Assembly (NCBI RefSeq): GCF_010093535.1
Contig: NW_022985184.1
Span: forward strand, 647,993 to 711,992
Length of the DNA: 64,000 nucleotides
Reading direction: 5' to 3'
Source of the DNA: Lindgomyces ingoldianus
Lineage: Eukaryota > Ascomycota > Dothideomycetes > Pleosporales > Lindgomycetaceae
In this document: positions 12,231 to 24,805 of the stretch, piece by piece
Numbering within the stretch: position 1 is the first letter of the stretch
How the letters are laid out: the number at the start of each line of letters is the position of its first letter
Program-made: the position numbers and the translations under genes
Notes under the pieces: model-generated
What the model was told of the DNA's origin: nothing
Databases searched by the model: none
The model's input: only the letters and a program-made list of their open reading frames with translations

Positions 12231-14111
12231 ATGGCCCCAGATTCGGAGTCCTCACACACTTTCCAGAAACTCAAGCTCGATACCAAAGCAACGCACAAGC
12301 CCGTGGCTTCGACATTTGCTGCAATCCCTCGTGATTCACGGCGAAATGCTTCCGTCTCGTCTATCGTAAAACCTGCTGAGCGCATCGAAGTGGACGGCTA
12401 TGTCTACCCCAATGGCGGAAATACAAGGCAGGTGGAGGTCCACACGAACGGCAACCAACTGGCGCCCTACGACAACGGCGCGGCTGCCGTCGGCGACGAC
12501 ATTGAAGCGAACTTCCGCAAACGCCAAACCTCCATAAGCTTCGACACGGAAGTCACTCTCGACAGCGGTAACCGGCTTTCCATTGAAGAGCCTTTACCCA
12601 AATCTGCGATACCGGAATCGCTACCGGAGGTTTCCGATGGTGAAGACTTCCCTAACACAACCTACATTGAAACGCCACTTGATCGACGAAAACATATACA
12701 ACACCACCTTAGCGAATCGAGGTATCCACTCCTGCAACCCACTATCGACGAGTTTGCGACAGACTCGAAATACCTCGACCAAGATCCTGTAGCCTCGCTA
12801 ACATCGGAAGCCACGGCCTCTCCCCCGCTAGAAGAAGTGCAAACGCCGCTTGACCCATCGGGGGACTATTTACTTTCTCCAATTCCTGCTACCTCTCCAA
12901 TCGAATTTCCTTACTCCTCCTCGCGGCGGAACGGTTCCCAGCGATCGCGGAGCTACCGCGCAGATCTAGCTGATGGGGAAGGGAGCATGAGAAGGACGAG
13001 CCGCCGGTCGTCAACGCGTTCAGGCCGTTCAATATCTTCCATGTCCCCCGCCGCGTCCTTCCTCTCGAGGTACCAATCCTACGATACTCCGTTGAAGCCC
13101 ACCGAACCCGACGATGAAGGCCAGGGTATCGGTTACGATGGGGAATACATCATTGGCAAGCAAATAGGTTTTGGTGGCTTTAGTGTTGTCAAGGAGGTGA
13201 CTACCATTGAAAATGGTGCAAGGAAAGTGCATGCAGTCAAGATTGTGCGAAAGCAGTTGCGGGACAAGTCGGAACTCGAAAATGAGCAGATTCAGACACA
13301 GTTCGACCACGAGGTCGAAATCTGGAGATTCTTACGACATCCTTATATTCTTCCATTACTCCGGGTTTATAGTACGGAATATGCGACGTTTTGCATCACT
13401 CAGCTTAACAAGGGTGGGACTCTCTTCGATCTTATCCGCGACACCCATCGAAAAAAGAAGAACGGACTTCCATTACATCTGGTGAGGCGCTACTCGTACC
13501 AGCTCGCTTCAGCGATACGATATCTCCATAACGACGTCATGATAGTCCACCGCGACATCAAGCTGGAGAATTGCCTGCTTGACATGACCGCACCTAGTGC
13601 AGAGGTAGAGGGTGGCAATATTTTGTTGTGTGACTTCGGCATGGCGGACTTCATCGTCAGCGACCAGCGAGACGGTCCAGAGCCCCATTCAGTAGGGGCG
13701 AACCAGAACATTGGTCCTGCAGACACAAGCACATCAGTCGCGGGTAGCCTTCAATATGCCGCACCCGAGTTATTTGACGCTTCTGGTCCTGTGTTTTCTA
13801 CGGCCGCAGACATATGGGCATATGGAGTTGTTGTCTACACACTTCTTACAGCGCAGCTCCCATTCAACGAAGGCTTAGATATAAAGACCACGATGAAGAT
13901 CCGGAGAGGAGAATGGAATGTCGAGCTTGTCCGTGGAGCTGATGCTTTTCAACAAGCCAGCGCTAACGATGCGATTGATTTGGTTAGGGGATGTCTCCAC
14001 ATGGATTTCGAAAAACGCTGGACCGTTAGTGACGTCCTTACCTGCCCATTATTGAGTGGATGCATGCAAATATATGAGCATGTGAACCGCTCATGGCTTG
14101 CCGACTCATAG
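12231..14111 (+). CDS. Serine/threonine protein kinase (626 aa)
   Basis: A single-exon gene. Residues 1 to about 300 are disordered and Ser-rich with an Arg/Ser patch (RRTSRRSSTRSGRSISS); the catalytic domain runs from about 306 to 610. Visible kinase landmarks: Gly loop IGFGGFSVVKEV (313-323), VAIK-type lysine K337 in VHAVKIV, catalytic loop IVHRDIKLENCLL (HRD 440-442), CDFGMAD (DFG 468-470), a long activation segment with about 30 extra residues, APE at 511-513, and DIWAYGVVVYTLL in the F helix. All catalytic residues are kept, so it should be active. The domain looks CAMK-related and resembles the Npr1/Prr-type fungal group, but I cannot name an orthologue. The promoter region is shared with VAC8. 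Confidence 0.9.
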   Translation: MAPDSESSHTFQKLKLDTKATHKPVASTFAAIPRDSRRNASVSSIVKPAERIEVDGYVYPNGGNTRQVEVHTNGNQLAPYDNGAAAVGDDIEANFRKRQTSISFDTEVTLDSGNRLSIEEPLPKSAIPESLPEVSDGEDFPNTTYIETPLDRRKHIQHHLSESRYPLLQPTIDEFATDSKYLDQDPVASLTSEATASPPLEEVQTPLDPSGDYLLSPIPATSPIEFPYSSSRRNGSQRSRSYRADLADGEGSMRRTSRRSSTRSGRSISSMSPAASFLSRYQSYDTPLKPTEPDDEGQGIGYDGEYIIGKQIGFGGFSVVKEVTTIENGARKVHAVKIVRKQLRDKSELENEQIQTQFDHEVEIWRFLRHPYILPLLRVYSTEYATFCITQLNKGGTLFDLIRDTHRKKKNGLPLHLVRRYSYQLASAIRYLHNDVMIVHRDIKLENCLLDMTAPSAEVEGGNILLCDFGMADFIVSDQRDGPEPHSVGANQNIGPADTSTSVAGSLQYAAPELFDASGPVFSTAADIWAYGVVVYTLLTAQLPFNEGLDIKTTMKIRRGEWNVELVRGADAFQQASANDAIDLVRGCLHMDFEKRWTVSDVLTCPLLSGCMQIYEHVNRSWLADS

Positions 14112-16335
14112 AGACTATTTGGGATACCCGCCGCACGTTGCGACATCGTTTTGCTTTAGCCTGTTTCTCGGTTTGGAATACCCTTCGCATTCACTGTTTC
14201 GATACCTATCCTTATTTGTTAGATGAATCTTGCATGGCCTGTCTTTTCTTGAGTCTTGAGGATACCCCGCTTCTGTCTCCTTCCTCAATCTTCATTGGTC
14301 TGTCTTACATCTTCCAATTACCTATTCATGATTCATGTTGTACGATATCCCGATCTACGCTACGTGGCGTGTCTTGTCTTCTCCGGACACCTCGGGGCAC
14401 CTTTTTTTTAATGTGTACGAGCTCTAGCTTCGGCGGCGTCCAGCATGCTGTCTAATATACGATACTCAACATTAGCGAACTTGGTGTGAAACTTACGGCG
14501 ACCCCAGCCACCAAGTTTGAGTTTTGGGCCGTGGACCTACTTTTGATGTTGTTGTGACGTGCTTAGGAATTGCAAGCTCGATTTAGCTGTTCTGCGGATA
14601 CTTCGAAACAGACACTGCCTCTTTTCGCAGCACAATTTCCGGAGGGCTCAGCCCAGATCTAGCACCAAGCGAGGAAACTACTGAGACTTAAGGGGATGTA
14701 ACACGCCTAGAGGTTAGCCTGACGTGCGATTAGAATGTACCAGTAGTGTGGGAGAGATTTTTGAATGGTACGACATGTGGAGGAGAAAGTGGTTGGAAAA
14801 GGAAGGAGACGTCAGTACAGGTTACTCCAATATAAATTAAGCCGGGACAATTATTCTGCGTGGCCACGAGGTTAGGAGGTTCAGTAGATAGAGCAGACCA
14901 GATGCGTGATGTGATACAAGGATTCGTTGGGCACTGGCCGAGGATGATGATCCCACCCCTACACCTTGGCTACTCTTGATTCCTCCACACAAACCTTCCC
15001 CGGATTGTGAACCCGACCCCGCTGTCCGCATGCAACGTTTCGATACTCTGCCGATACTCTTCGTCGAATCTTGCGAGAATCGCGACTATTCCCGAGCGCC
15101 GGCTTATGAAACCGCTGGTGACCCGATGCTCACCTTCCTTTTCCCTTTAGGCTCCACCAGCTTCAGAGTCCATGAGCAAAGATATGCCAACGGTGCATGG
15201 TGCTAATTTGATTGGATGCGGACATTGTCGACAACGACCGTCATTGGCACTATGCGGCTGGCTTCACCATCACTTCTCAACACGATGAAGAAGGGTCACG
15301 GGGATCGTGAAATCTGTCCAAACTACCCCCGGCCAGCTTCATGGTGCACGCTGCGATCCTACTTCAGGTATCACCATCACTTAGTTCTATCACATGCTGC
15401 CGCAACTCCGCTCTATCCTAGGCCACGCGTTGAAGGATCCGTAAAGATTTCTTAGCTTCCTCGGGAATGATCTAGACGAGTCGGAATCTCTCTAACACGG
15501 GCAAATTTCTTTTACTCTGACGATCGAAACTTAGAACATCTCTTTTGATCCTGTTAACCTCCTTCGGAGGATTATGTTTAAGCATAGCGCTGAGCCTAAC
15601 AGTCAGCCACCCAACTGTACTGTCAAGCGCAGTTCAGTCATATTTGACAATCGTCCTAACCATACCGATTCCAGCTCAGGAATACCTAGGTATTATTCAT
15701 TAGTCAAACGTACTTGCCCCATTCGGCCTTGTCTTTTTAAATTAATCCTTCCTTCGCATATCATATCCTAGAACTTCTGGACACTCATGTCGGCAATGCA
15801 ACGTTCTTCCCGCTTATTTCCGAATCTAGAATCCAAGACGCATCGCCTCACATTTCGCTCAAGGTGAATACACTTGCCGACAAGATTTCTGAGTTTTCTT
15901 GGATACGGCCCACCGGCTCATAGCGCTTCTCAGAACAAGGCTTTACGAGAAATCTAGTACTTTTGCCAACAAATGTTGTATAATTTGGTTCTTGAGGACT
16001 CCGGATAGTCGATGGCGAGCACATTCAACCTTGTGCAGCTTGCCAACCATGCGCTATGCCATGTGGTGGCCTCTGTATAACCATTCTAGCGTCGCTCTGA
16101 GGTGCAGTTTCCCTTCTCGAAGAAGGTGATCGCTTCTCACTCGTCATGTGGCTCATTCTTGTCTCTCTAACTCCGATCCCTTCGGCTCCTTCTGAACATG
16201 GCTTCCTACAGGTGAGCATGCCCCCCCACCCCCCCGGCATAATTCAACATGTATAAATGTGCCCTGCCCAGGTTCACGGAAACCGCACTCATCCATCCAT
16301 CCATTCACCAGTTCTTGGGAATCCCATTACTAACC
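14112..16335. other. Intergenic, no gene seen
   Basis: 2.2 kb between the kinase stop and the glutaminase start. It has scattered short frames only. The last 100 nt include a run CCCCCCACCCCCCCGG at about 16220 and a TATAAA-like stretch at 16252-16257, which fits a promoter for the glutaminase gene. Confidence 0.5.
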
Positions 16336-18747
16336 ATGCAGTTTCTCTTGTTTTTGGGTGTGTTGGGTGGACTCTTAATCAACCTAGCTGCTACACAGTC
16401 GAAATTTACTCCGGCGCGCCCTCCTTCCTTGCCGCTGGCTGTCAAGAGCCCGTATCTCAGCACATGGTTTCCAGCTGGCAGCAACGGGGGTAATGGAGGC
16501 TATCTTCCCGGCCAGTGGCCAACTTTCTGGACGTAAGAACCTGTATCTCTCCATCACCGAGGCTCTGTTCTAACTTTGGAACTAGTGGGCAGATCACTGG
16601 ATGGGCTGGGTTGATCCGTGTCGATGGAAATGCTTTTGCCTGGATGGGAGCCCCCAAGAGTATCAAGACGGCAACTCAAACAGCCTACGAATATACCTCT
16701 ACTAAGAGCATATTTACGATTGAAGTCGATGGCAAAGTGTCTATGAAGGTCACGTTCCTCTCTCCGCTCACTCCAGAGGACTTCAAGCGCCAGTCTTTGA
16801 TCTTCTCATACATGCAGGTCGAGGTCTCATCATTGGATGGTTCAAACCATGATGTACAGCTGTATACCGATATTTCCGCCGGTAGGTATCTGTGTCACCA
16901 AGCACATGGCATTCGCGTGGCTGACAATTCCACCAGAATGGATTTCGGGTGATCATGGCGACGTTGCACAATGGGATTTTGGTACAACGGACGGGATCTC
17001 ATACCATAAGGTGTGGAAGCAGACTCAGATGCTATTCTCGGAGAAGAACGACCAAAGCGAATGGGGGAATATTGTAATCCTTTGCAGTACTGAATCTCAT
17101 CCACTTGCTAACAAATACAGTATTACGCTACCGACTCCGCTGAGAGTCTGACGTATCAATCCGGTCCTGACAACGACGTTCGCGGTGCTTTCGCGACAGG
17201 AGGAAAGCTTGCCAATTCCAAGGACAGCAATTTTCGTGCGATCAGTTCCAACTGGCCCGTATTTGCACACGCCGTTAACTTGGGATCTGTGGGCTCCTCG
17301 GCAACTTCCACCCTATTTTCGATCGGTCTTTGCCAGGAAGAGGCTATTCAATTTCTCGGGAAAGATGGATTGGCTGTTCTTCCGTCGCTCTGGAAGAGCT
17401 ATTTTAGTGATGACCTAGCAGCCGTAAGTCTCACGCTCACACTCTACAACCCTGACAAAAGCATGCACCTCTACTAGCTACAAATTCAATTCTCCAAAAT
17501 GCTAGAGCCGGTTTGTCAGGATTTCGCTGTCTAAATCATTTAGAACTTAACCTGAATACAAATGTTGATCATCGTTTGGGACAAGGTGCTAACACTTGAG
17601 GTAGCTTTCATTCTTCCACAAAGACTATTCGGAATCGAGCACACTTTCGTCCCAACTTGACGATAAGATCTCCAGGGACTCCATCGCAGCCGCCGGCCAA
17701 GACTATCTGACTTTAACCTCTCTCGCCGCCCGCCAAGCTTTTGGAGCCGTTCAACTCGTGGGTACGGCCGAGAAGAGCTATCTGTTCCTCAAGGAAATTT
17801 CCTCCAACGGCAACACACAGACTGTGGACGTTATATACCCGGCGTCCCCGATATTCATGTACCTAAACCCAGAGCTTCTCAGACTCCTCCTCGACCCCCA
17901 TTTTGAGAATCAGGAATCTGGCCACTATCCAAACAAATGGGCGATTCACGATCTTGGCACTCATTACCCGAACGCTACTGGTCATCCGGACGGGAATGAT
18001 GAGCCGATGCCTCTAGAGGAGTGTGGAAACAATTTAGTCATGGTACTTGCGTATGCGCAGCGGTCGAAGAACACAGATTACTTAAGGCACCACTACCCAA
18101 TCCTGCAACAATGGGCCGAATACCTAGTCGAAGACAGCCTATATCCATCTGAGCAGCTCTCCACAGACGACTTCGCGGGCCACCTCGTTAACCAGACAAA
18201 TCTCGCGCTCAAAGGCATCATTGGTCTCGAAGCCATGTCCCAGATCTCCTCACTAATCGGCGAGGCCAACGACGCAAAGAACTACACCAGCATTGCACAT
18301 GACTACATCACGAAATGGATCGACCTCGGCAATAACAAGAATGCCAACCCCGCACACTCAATCCTCAACTACGGAAACCCAAACACTCACGGCCTACTAT
18401 ACAACCTGTACAACGACCGTCTCCTCGGCACAAACCTCGTCCCAGATTCCATCTACACTCAACAATCAGCATTTTACCCCACAACCAAAGCTACCTATGG
18501 CGTTCCCCTCGATACCCGAAACCAGTACACAAAATCCGATTGGGAGGTCTTCGTCGCGGCGATATCATCCCAGGAGACGAGGGACATGTTTATCTCGGAT
18601 CTGGCGAAGTGGGTTAATGAGACGTCGACTAGTAAGCCATTTACAGATTTGTATGAGACGGCTACAGGCGAATTTCCCGCTGGGATTGAGTTTAAGGCGC
18701 GACCGGTGATGGGGGGGATGTTTGCGTTGTTGGCGTTGCCGAAGTAG
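16336..18747 (+). CDS. gtaA: Secreted glutaminase, GtaA family (691 aa)
   Basis: Predicted extracellular or wall-bound enzyme hydrolysing L-glutamine to glutamate and ammonia. Five exons: 16336-16532, 16586-16881, 16937-17073, 17121-17423, 17605-18747; introns 53, 55, 47 and 181 nt. The last intron is long for this locus but has branch GCTAAC and acceptor GGTAG, and the phase agrees. Residues 1-19 form a signal peptide (MQFLLFLGVLGGLLINLAA). Fungal GtaA landmarks follow: PARPPSLPLAVKSPYLSTW, GWAGLIRVDG, the central AARQAFGAVQL, and KWAIHDLGTHYPNATGH with MPLEECGN, the most conserved block of the DUF4965/DUF1793-type region. Several N-x-S/T sites are present. Length matches the family. The homologue in Aspergillus oryzae is the named glutaminase; substrate use here is inferred from family. 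Confidence 0.93.
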
Positions 18748-20309
18748 GGAAGAGGGTGGGGACTAGGAGAGGGGAAAGGGTTTTGATGGGTGAATGGATG
18801 GGAGGGGTTTTTTTTTTTGACTCTTTGTTATAGGCTGTTACCCATGGTGATCCTACGGTAGTTAATGAATATTCTTCATCGAATCTTAATCCTAGGTTTG
18901 TCTTGACTTGTTGGCGTTGGTGTCGGGTTACTGGCAAATGGGGATTGTGCTGAGTTACGGGTGACTAAAGGGACAAAATTCACTCGCATCATCAGAGTGT
19001 CACGGCTAACTCGGACAGGCCTTAGACTCACTCTAACGAGCCCTTAGCCCAGCCTTAGGCACATGACGTCCTGTCAGATGCTCTAGTACAAATATATCCT
19101 TTGTTAACCCTGTAAGTCTCTTTAAAGATCTGTCTATTAATGTCACAGTTATGTTACAGCTATCCAACCCCTGAGTACCCTAGGCTTGGCACGGGGTATA
19201 TAGACTCCTCGGCCTCTGTACCTCTGCCTCTGATCCTAAGGTTTACTCTTGTTACACCCCCCTATCCTGCATTCCCTTTCTGTACCTTATGCTTCCTGCT
19301 TAATACTTCTTACATTGTAAACCTTTACATATCCCCTTAGGATAAGCAGTCTACGCAGCGCAGCTAGAGGAGGCTTAATGTTATTAATTTTAATAGTAAT
19401 AACGCTTACTACTATAAAACAAGCTAGGTTAAATGTAACGGTGCAGGCAATACAGCGGGTCCGAATGCGGTGTGAATCCACTCAGAGGCATATGGGAGTG
19501 TGTGGGGACTCAGAACCTGGGAATTCCATTGACACATATAGGCCTTGTACGGAAGGATATCAGAAAACTACCGAGCTAGCTAAGGGGAGAGGTGCAGCTA
19601 AATACTTGGAGATAGGGGTAGCGCAGGGGGCAGGGCAGGGTCGGGGCAGATACGCGGAACCTTTGGATATAGGTTCGCCAGGTAACTTTGAATGGAACGA
19701 TTCAAGCGAATCGTTACACCCTCGCTCCGTACAGTAGTAGTAGAGACAGTGCTTGTCATCACAACGCTTCTGTAACTAGATAGTAGGTTTAAATTAATTG
19801 CTGTTATTAACTTCCTAATATACTAAATATTTAGAACTAGATCTAGTTTATATGTGGCTCTAGAGCTTTAAGTTGTAGTGCTGCTGCACGGCAATTTCCG
19901 TGCGTTAGAGTAGATCGTGCGTCGGCTGATTAAATTTAGTATGTCACATTGCATCTCGGGCTTTCGGTCCACGTCGCATACATATCACATACCTAATACA
20001 TCACTTCTCTCATAACTCATGGCCCTCCTAGGCTTACAGCTACAGATAGGACATTGTGTTGGAGAGTGATGACATGAAAGTCATATGAGAACAAGATTAC
20101 GTCACGCCAAGCCGTCTTGGATTATTGCAGTCATCTCCTGAATCCCTCTCGATTACAACCACCAGCATCGCTACAATCTGAGCAAGCAGCCAACATTACT
20201 CCTGACAACATTAGACAGCATCTCAGCAACCCGCTATCGTTACTTTTACCCAACAGCACGACATTAGAACCTCTCCGCGCCAGGATTGAATCCACCTCAT
20301 CACCGAAAC
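18748..20309. other. AT-rich block with possible retroelement relic
   Basis: No intact gene. From about 18950 to 19990 the sequence becomes rich in TA dinucleotides with long A/T runs at 19375-19440 and 19780-19870, unlike the flanks. It holds a promoter-like GGTATATAGACTCCTCGG at about 19195, repeated TGTTACA/TGTAAC words (19150, 19250, 19433), and a perfect hairpin at 19696-19715. These fit a decayed LTR element or solo LTR after RIP, but no LTR pair, primer-binding site or reverse transcriptase remnant was recognised. Confidence 0.35.
19696..19715. repeat. 8-bp perfect inverted repeat with 4-nt loop
   Basis: AACGATTC, AAGC loop, GAATCGTT. It lies at the right part of the AT-rich block, just before a CCCTCGCTCCG stretch. 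It could be part of a transposon end or a protein-binding site. Confidence 0.5.
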
Positions 20310-21051
20310 CTAAGCCATTTCCACCTTGTGGGCAGGAATGGGAACAGCTTGGGCCTGGGGCTGGCGGACCGACTCAACCGTAGAGAACGTCGTGCGGTGA
20401 CGGAACATGTTGATAGTGTAGAGCGTCAACGTAACCGAGAAGAGGATGCTTGTCCAATTAGTTGGGGCTGATGGTAGTATTCCTGCGTGCCACTCACAAG
20501 TTAACGACCGACAGGGCAAGAGCAGTGTAAATTGTGGCAGACACCGTATCCACAGCATAATATCGCTTGGTGAGTCCACGCTTATAGCTGGCACAATACC
20601 CCGAGTAGCAGAACTCTCCATGACCGCTGTTGCTGTTGCTGTTGCTGCTACTGCTAGAGTCCCCCACAGAAAGCATTCTAGAGGCGTACGAAGCATAGAG
20701 GGCAAAAGTGGTGAGCCAGAAGACCCATACGAAGAACTCTACGGCGAAGATGGCCCAGTAGTTGTACAGTTTCTGGCCCGAGGCGCTGTTGGCGAAGAAC
20801 CAATAGGCAACAAAGATCCAAGTGGCGATGACGGTAAAGATTCCGAGCGCGCCAGGCTATATGGGTTAGTTGTTAAGAAGAGCTGGAGCTGGAGTGCATA
20901 CTTCGAATACGTAAGCGGAACCGTAGCCGCTGGTAAGAGAGACCACATAGGCAGCCATGCCCAAGACGATGATGCTGAAGACGACCTGGACGATGCGCAG
21001 GGCCATAAAGGCTTTTTGCACGGGGACGACTGAATACCCATTTGAAGACAT
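20310..21051 (-). CDS. MARVEL-domain four-helix membrane protein (215 aa)
   Basis: Three exons (on -): 20902-21051, 20498-20856, 20310-20448, introns 45 and 49 nt. Four hydrophobic helices are evident: about residues 15-37 (ALRIVQVVFSIIVLGMAAYV), 53-73 (LGIFTVIATWIFVAYWFF), 82-107 (YWAIFAVEFFVWVFWLTTFA) and 148-176 (spanning the second intron, ending LTLYTINMF). A Ser/Asn tract (SSSSSNSNSNSG) and two Cys sit in the loop between helices 3 and 4, and the C-terminal tail is Gln/Pro-rich. The topology and the helix 1 residues fit the MARVEL family, which in fungi includes Nce102-like plasma-membrane organisers. No specific orthologue is assigned. It is divergent from the VWA protein gene. Confidence 0.8.
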
Positions 21052-22159
21052 GTCCGAGCGATTTAGGAGGCTTGTGCTAGAAAGGTGTCAGAATGTTAGA
21101 GGAACAAGAAGACAAGATAAACACCTAGGACGAAGGAAGAAGACTGGTGACGCGGCTATGGTTGTTGGGGGGAGGGGGGAGGTAGGATATATATGTTCTG
21201 GTTCTACCACATCGAGCTGAATGTCTTCCGAAATAACAGCAGTCACATAATACGGCTGATTGTCTACAGGACACGAACCCTGGCCTTGCCTGCGATAAGC
21301 CGTCTCGCGAACGGCGTCAACCTGAAGATCAGGTTCACATCCTCCTCGACCCCTTGAAAGCCTTGGTGGAAAAGAAAGCATCAAACGGGGGACCAACCAG
21401 ACGACAACCCCGACGAGAAGCCGCCCAGGCGTCGCTGCGCTCGCGCTTCACCGCAACGCCAGCTAGACCTCTGAGTCCAAACCAAACCACACAGCAATGC
21501 ATGTTGTATCTGCCAAGACTTTTCCACCTGCAGTCTCACTTTGGGCTAGTCGGGACTCGACGCCATAGGGAGAAAGTCTGATCCAGCCACGGCGGCAGCA
21601 ACCCAGCCCGTCCAACTCACGCCGTCGGAATGCGGCATCGGGCCGCAAATCAATTATCATATATCAGCCCATGGTCAGGTCCCGACGACGGAAAAGGAAA
21701 TCTACCATTGCTGCAACTCGCTTATCTGGGGCTGAGCGCTTGATCGGGTATTTCTGCCTAGCTCCACCCCGCGCCACGATTATTCAAGCATACAAGCGAG
21801 TTTGTGACCGCATGCTGAAACGCGTTCAAGATATGGAACCGCATCGCAAGAGAAAGTTTTGCAACATATTTGCCGGCCAATGGAAGACTCACGACTGCCT
21901 GGAAGGTGCCGTCCTCAGTTCCGCTCTGTTATTGCTTTTGGCGACCTTGAAGATTCTCACATCTGTCATTATTTGCATGGGCCGTGTTTGGCTGGGTTTC
22001 GCCGTGGCACAAAATTGCCTATAACTCCTCTCTCAGCCCGCGTGGTCAGGTGAGTCCAAGGGCAAGTTGTGATATGGGCTGCAGTCCCCCTGAGTTGGGG
22101 TCACCTCTGAGAGATAGACCCCATTCTGCAAGAGTGCGAGTGCGGTATCGAAATCCCCG
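21052..22159. other. Divergent spacer between MARVEL and VWA genes
   Basis: 1.1 kb without a recognisable gene. A purine-rich stretch (TTGGGGGGAGGGGGGAGG) lies at about 21163-21180. Confidence 0.5.
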
Positions 22160-24083
22160 ATGCTGTTCATTACGTTCGTCGCCCTTCTTGGGGCTGTTTC
22201 TAACGCCTACCTAGTACCTCGAACCTCGACTCCACAGTGCTTCGGCCTCAGTGCGGAGTCTAACAATGGCGACCGCAAGATCGCCATTGTCATCGATGCC
22301 TCGTACTCCATGCTCTCGTCTGATCCTCTCGATCTGCGTCTGGCTGCTGGCAAGTCCGTCCTGGACTGGCTGATCACACAGGGAGAAGCAACTAGTGACA
22401 AGAAGCAAGACGCCGTGACCGTGATTGAGTTTAGCGACGATGCTACTCTTGATTACGCGCTTGGTGATCCCGCGAATGCATATGGCGCCGTGGCAAATAT
22501 CTCTATCACTGGGGGGACTTATATCGCCAGCGGTGTGGAGATGGCCATCGCACAGCTTACGGCCGACGGCACGGGGGCAACTGCAGACCGAAGTGGTATC
22601 GTGGTCTTCACCGACGGAGAGGTATGTTGTGCCTTGCCATCGTGTTTGGAGATGCTCACATTATCTCCAGGACTCCAGCGTCCGTCTCCTCGTGGATCAA
22701 ATAAATAACGCAGCAAAAGTAGGCATCCGTGTATCCTTTGGCTTTCTCTCCACTAGCTCTGGTCTCTCATATCAAGACAAGAGCGTCCTCAGCGCCATCA
22801 TGAATTCTGGGGGCCGCTATTTTACCATTTCAGCTGCGCAGAGCTCTAATAACTTCATCAACGGAATAATCGTCAACGGATTGACCAAGAATGACAATCC
22901 CAACGGCGACACGTCTGTCTTACTTGCCGGTCTCGATTCTTCTCACTACATTTCCGGCTCCGAGACGCAGACTATGACGTACTACGCAAGGAAAAAGGAG
23001 AAGCTCACCTTTACCGTCCAGAGCCTAGACGCGGGAAACCTCGACGTGCAGGTCAAGTCCGGTGCGAGTGTACTTGCAAGTGGACATACGTCCTTTTCCG
23101 GTTCGACTCTTAACATTGTTTCACCTGGTGATGGGAACATTGATGTCAGGGTTACAGCCAAGAACGTCGGCAAAAACTCCATCTTTGTCGTGGGCGTTGA
23201 GTCCGACCTCCCGACTCAAAACTGCACCGTGGGTATTGGTAAGGGTGGCCCCGGCGGCGGTTCAAATGTAGCCAAAACCGCCGGCCTAGCGGGAGGTAGT
23301 GTTGGCGGTCTTGCGATTCTGCTCGTAGCCAGCTACTTCATCTGGAAATACTGCTATCCAAAGCATCCCAAACCACCTACTGGTGCGGAAATGGCAACTC
23401 CTGGGGTGCCTCCTGCTGCGCCGCCACTATCCAAAAACTGGTTCAGTTCTCTTAACCACGTCACCCCTGCTATGCCGCCCCCCCCATCGTACCACACTGC
23501 GCCAAATAATATGCCGCACAACCCCGACCATCCAGACTATCCAGACCATAACGACGACTCGGTCGATTACGAGTCAGGCTCCGAATACGACGACGTCCCC
23601 GAGGGCGACGACGACGAAAAACCCCTCGGAGAGAATCCCAGCCAGTCGCAAGACCCAACACAGAATCCGCAGAATCCGCCATCTCACGCACACAACAGGA
23701 GGCCCCATCGCCGCATGAAGCGCGTCCGCATCTACGGCAACAACCACCACCACCACATCGCACCAGACCACCCCTGCTACAACGCCAAATGTCCAATCAC
23801 CGCACCTAGTCACGTCTGCGACGACCCGAACCACCCATGCACCTGCGTCGACCCCAAATGCAAGCTCAACTCTCGCGTGCATATGTGCAGCGATAATAAT
23901 GCCCCTCTCCACAGGTGCCCCGGGCCGAAGCGTAGCACAAACTGTCCACTCCAAGATCCTCCATATGCGGAAGCCAAGGAGAAGGAGCATGCCGAGTTAG
24001 TGCGCAAGTACATGGCGGAAGACTTTGCGAAGTCGGGTGTCAAGACAGCGGCTTCGTATGGGATTCGAACGCTGGCGCTGTAA
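22160..24083 (+). CDS. VWA-domain type I membrane protein with Cys/His-rich tail (624 aa)
   Basis: Two exons, 22160-22621 and 22671-24083, joined by a 49-nt GT-AG intron in phase 0. Residues 1-16 form a signal peptide (MLFITFVALLGAVSNA). A von Willebrand A domain follows (about 38-230), with the metal-site motif DASYS at 46-50, an intact MIDAS Asp/Ser/Ser triplet, and TDGE as the fourth motif. A beta-rich stretch of about 100 residues leads to a single transmembrane helix at about 361-381 (GGLAILLVASYFIWKYCYP). The tail is Pro-rich, then acidic (SEYDDVPEGDDDEK), basic (RRPHRRMKRVRIYG), four histidines, and a module with ten Cys and many His within about 80 residues. The N-terminal half is therefore extracellular or lumenal and may bind a ligand through a divalent metal. 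Function unknown. Confidence 0.88.
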
Positions 24084-24805
24084 GGAGGGGATACGTGGAA
24101 GATGGTAGTGTCAGGTGTGATATGTTAATATCTCAATTATGTTTTGGGTATCGGCTTCATTATCTGGATGAATATATTTAATCATGTTTTTTTTCACCAC
24201 TATTTCCGTATTCATGCCTGTTTGGACAAAGGATGCATATGTACGTGATGAGGTTCGAGAGGTCTTGATAGCCACCCCTACCTCCTTTTATCCTCGTAGT
24301 TCGATCCGACGGGAAGTCAGGCAGACTCCACGGTCACCAAAGTATCCAACAAGCTCAAATGTCCTAGTGGAGGCACCTTAGGTTCGTCATGTGAAGATGC
24401 CTTCATAACAGTCATAATATCTATTAAGTATCAGAATGGCTTGAAATGTGAGGAGAATACATCAACACGGGAATAGATGAGGCGCGAGTATGATTCTACT
24501 CATTCAAGAAGACGTAATGAGGCTGAACTTTCCAAGATTAGTGGGGGGTGAGGTAGTGAAGTTCAAAAGTCTTGGCTGCACCAGCCCCAATCAGTCAAGC
24601 GTTCTTGAGAGACCTCGTCCCACCAACCGTGCACCAAGTCTGAGGGCAAACCACACTCCCATCACTTCTTATCCGCCAATCTCAACCTCCACAGACCAAC
24701 ACCATCCCTGCACAATTTCGATCTCAACCACCCATTATACCTTTCTCCTTTCCCTACACCCCTTCGTCACCACATCTGTAACTACATTCTAGCACAACGA
24801 CAGCA
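24084..24805. other. Intergenic, no gene seen
   Basis: 722 bp between two plus-strand genes. The last 200 nt are pyrimidine-rich with CACAGACC/ACACC motifs, as expected of a fungal core promoter and leader of TRS31. Confidence 0.5.
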
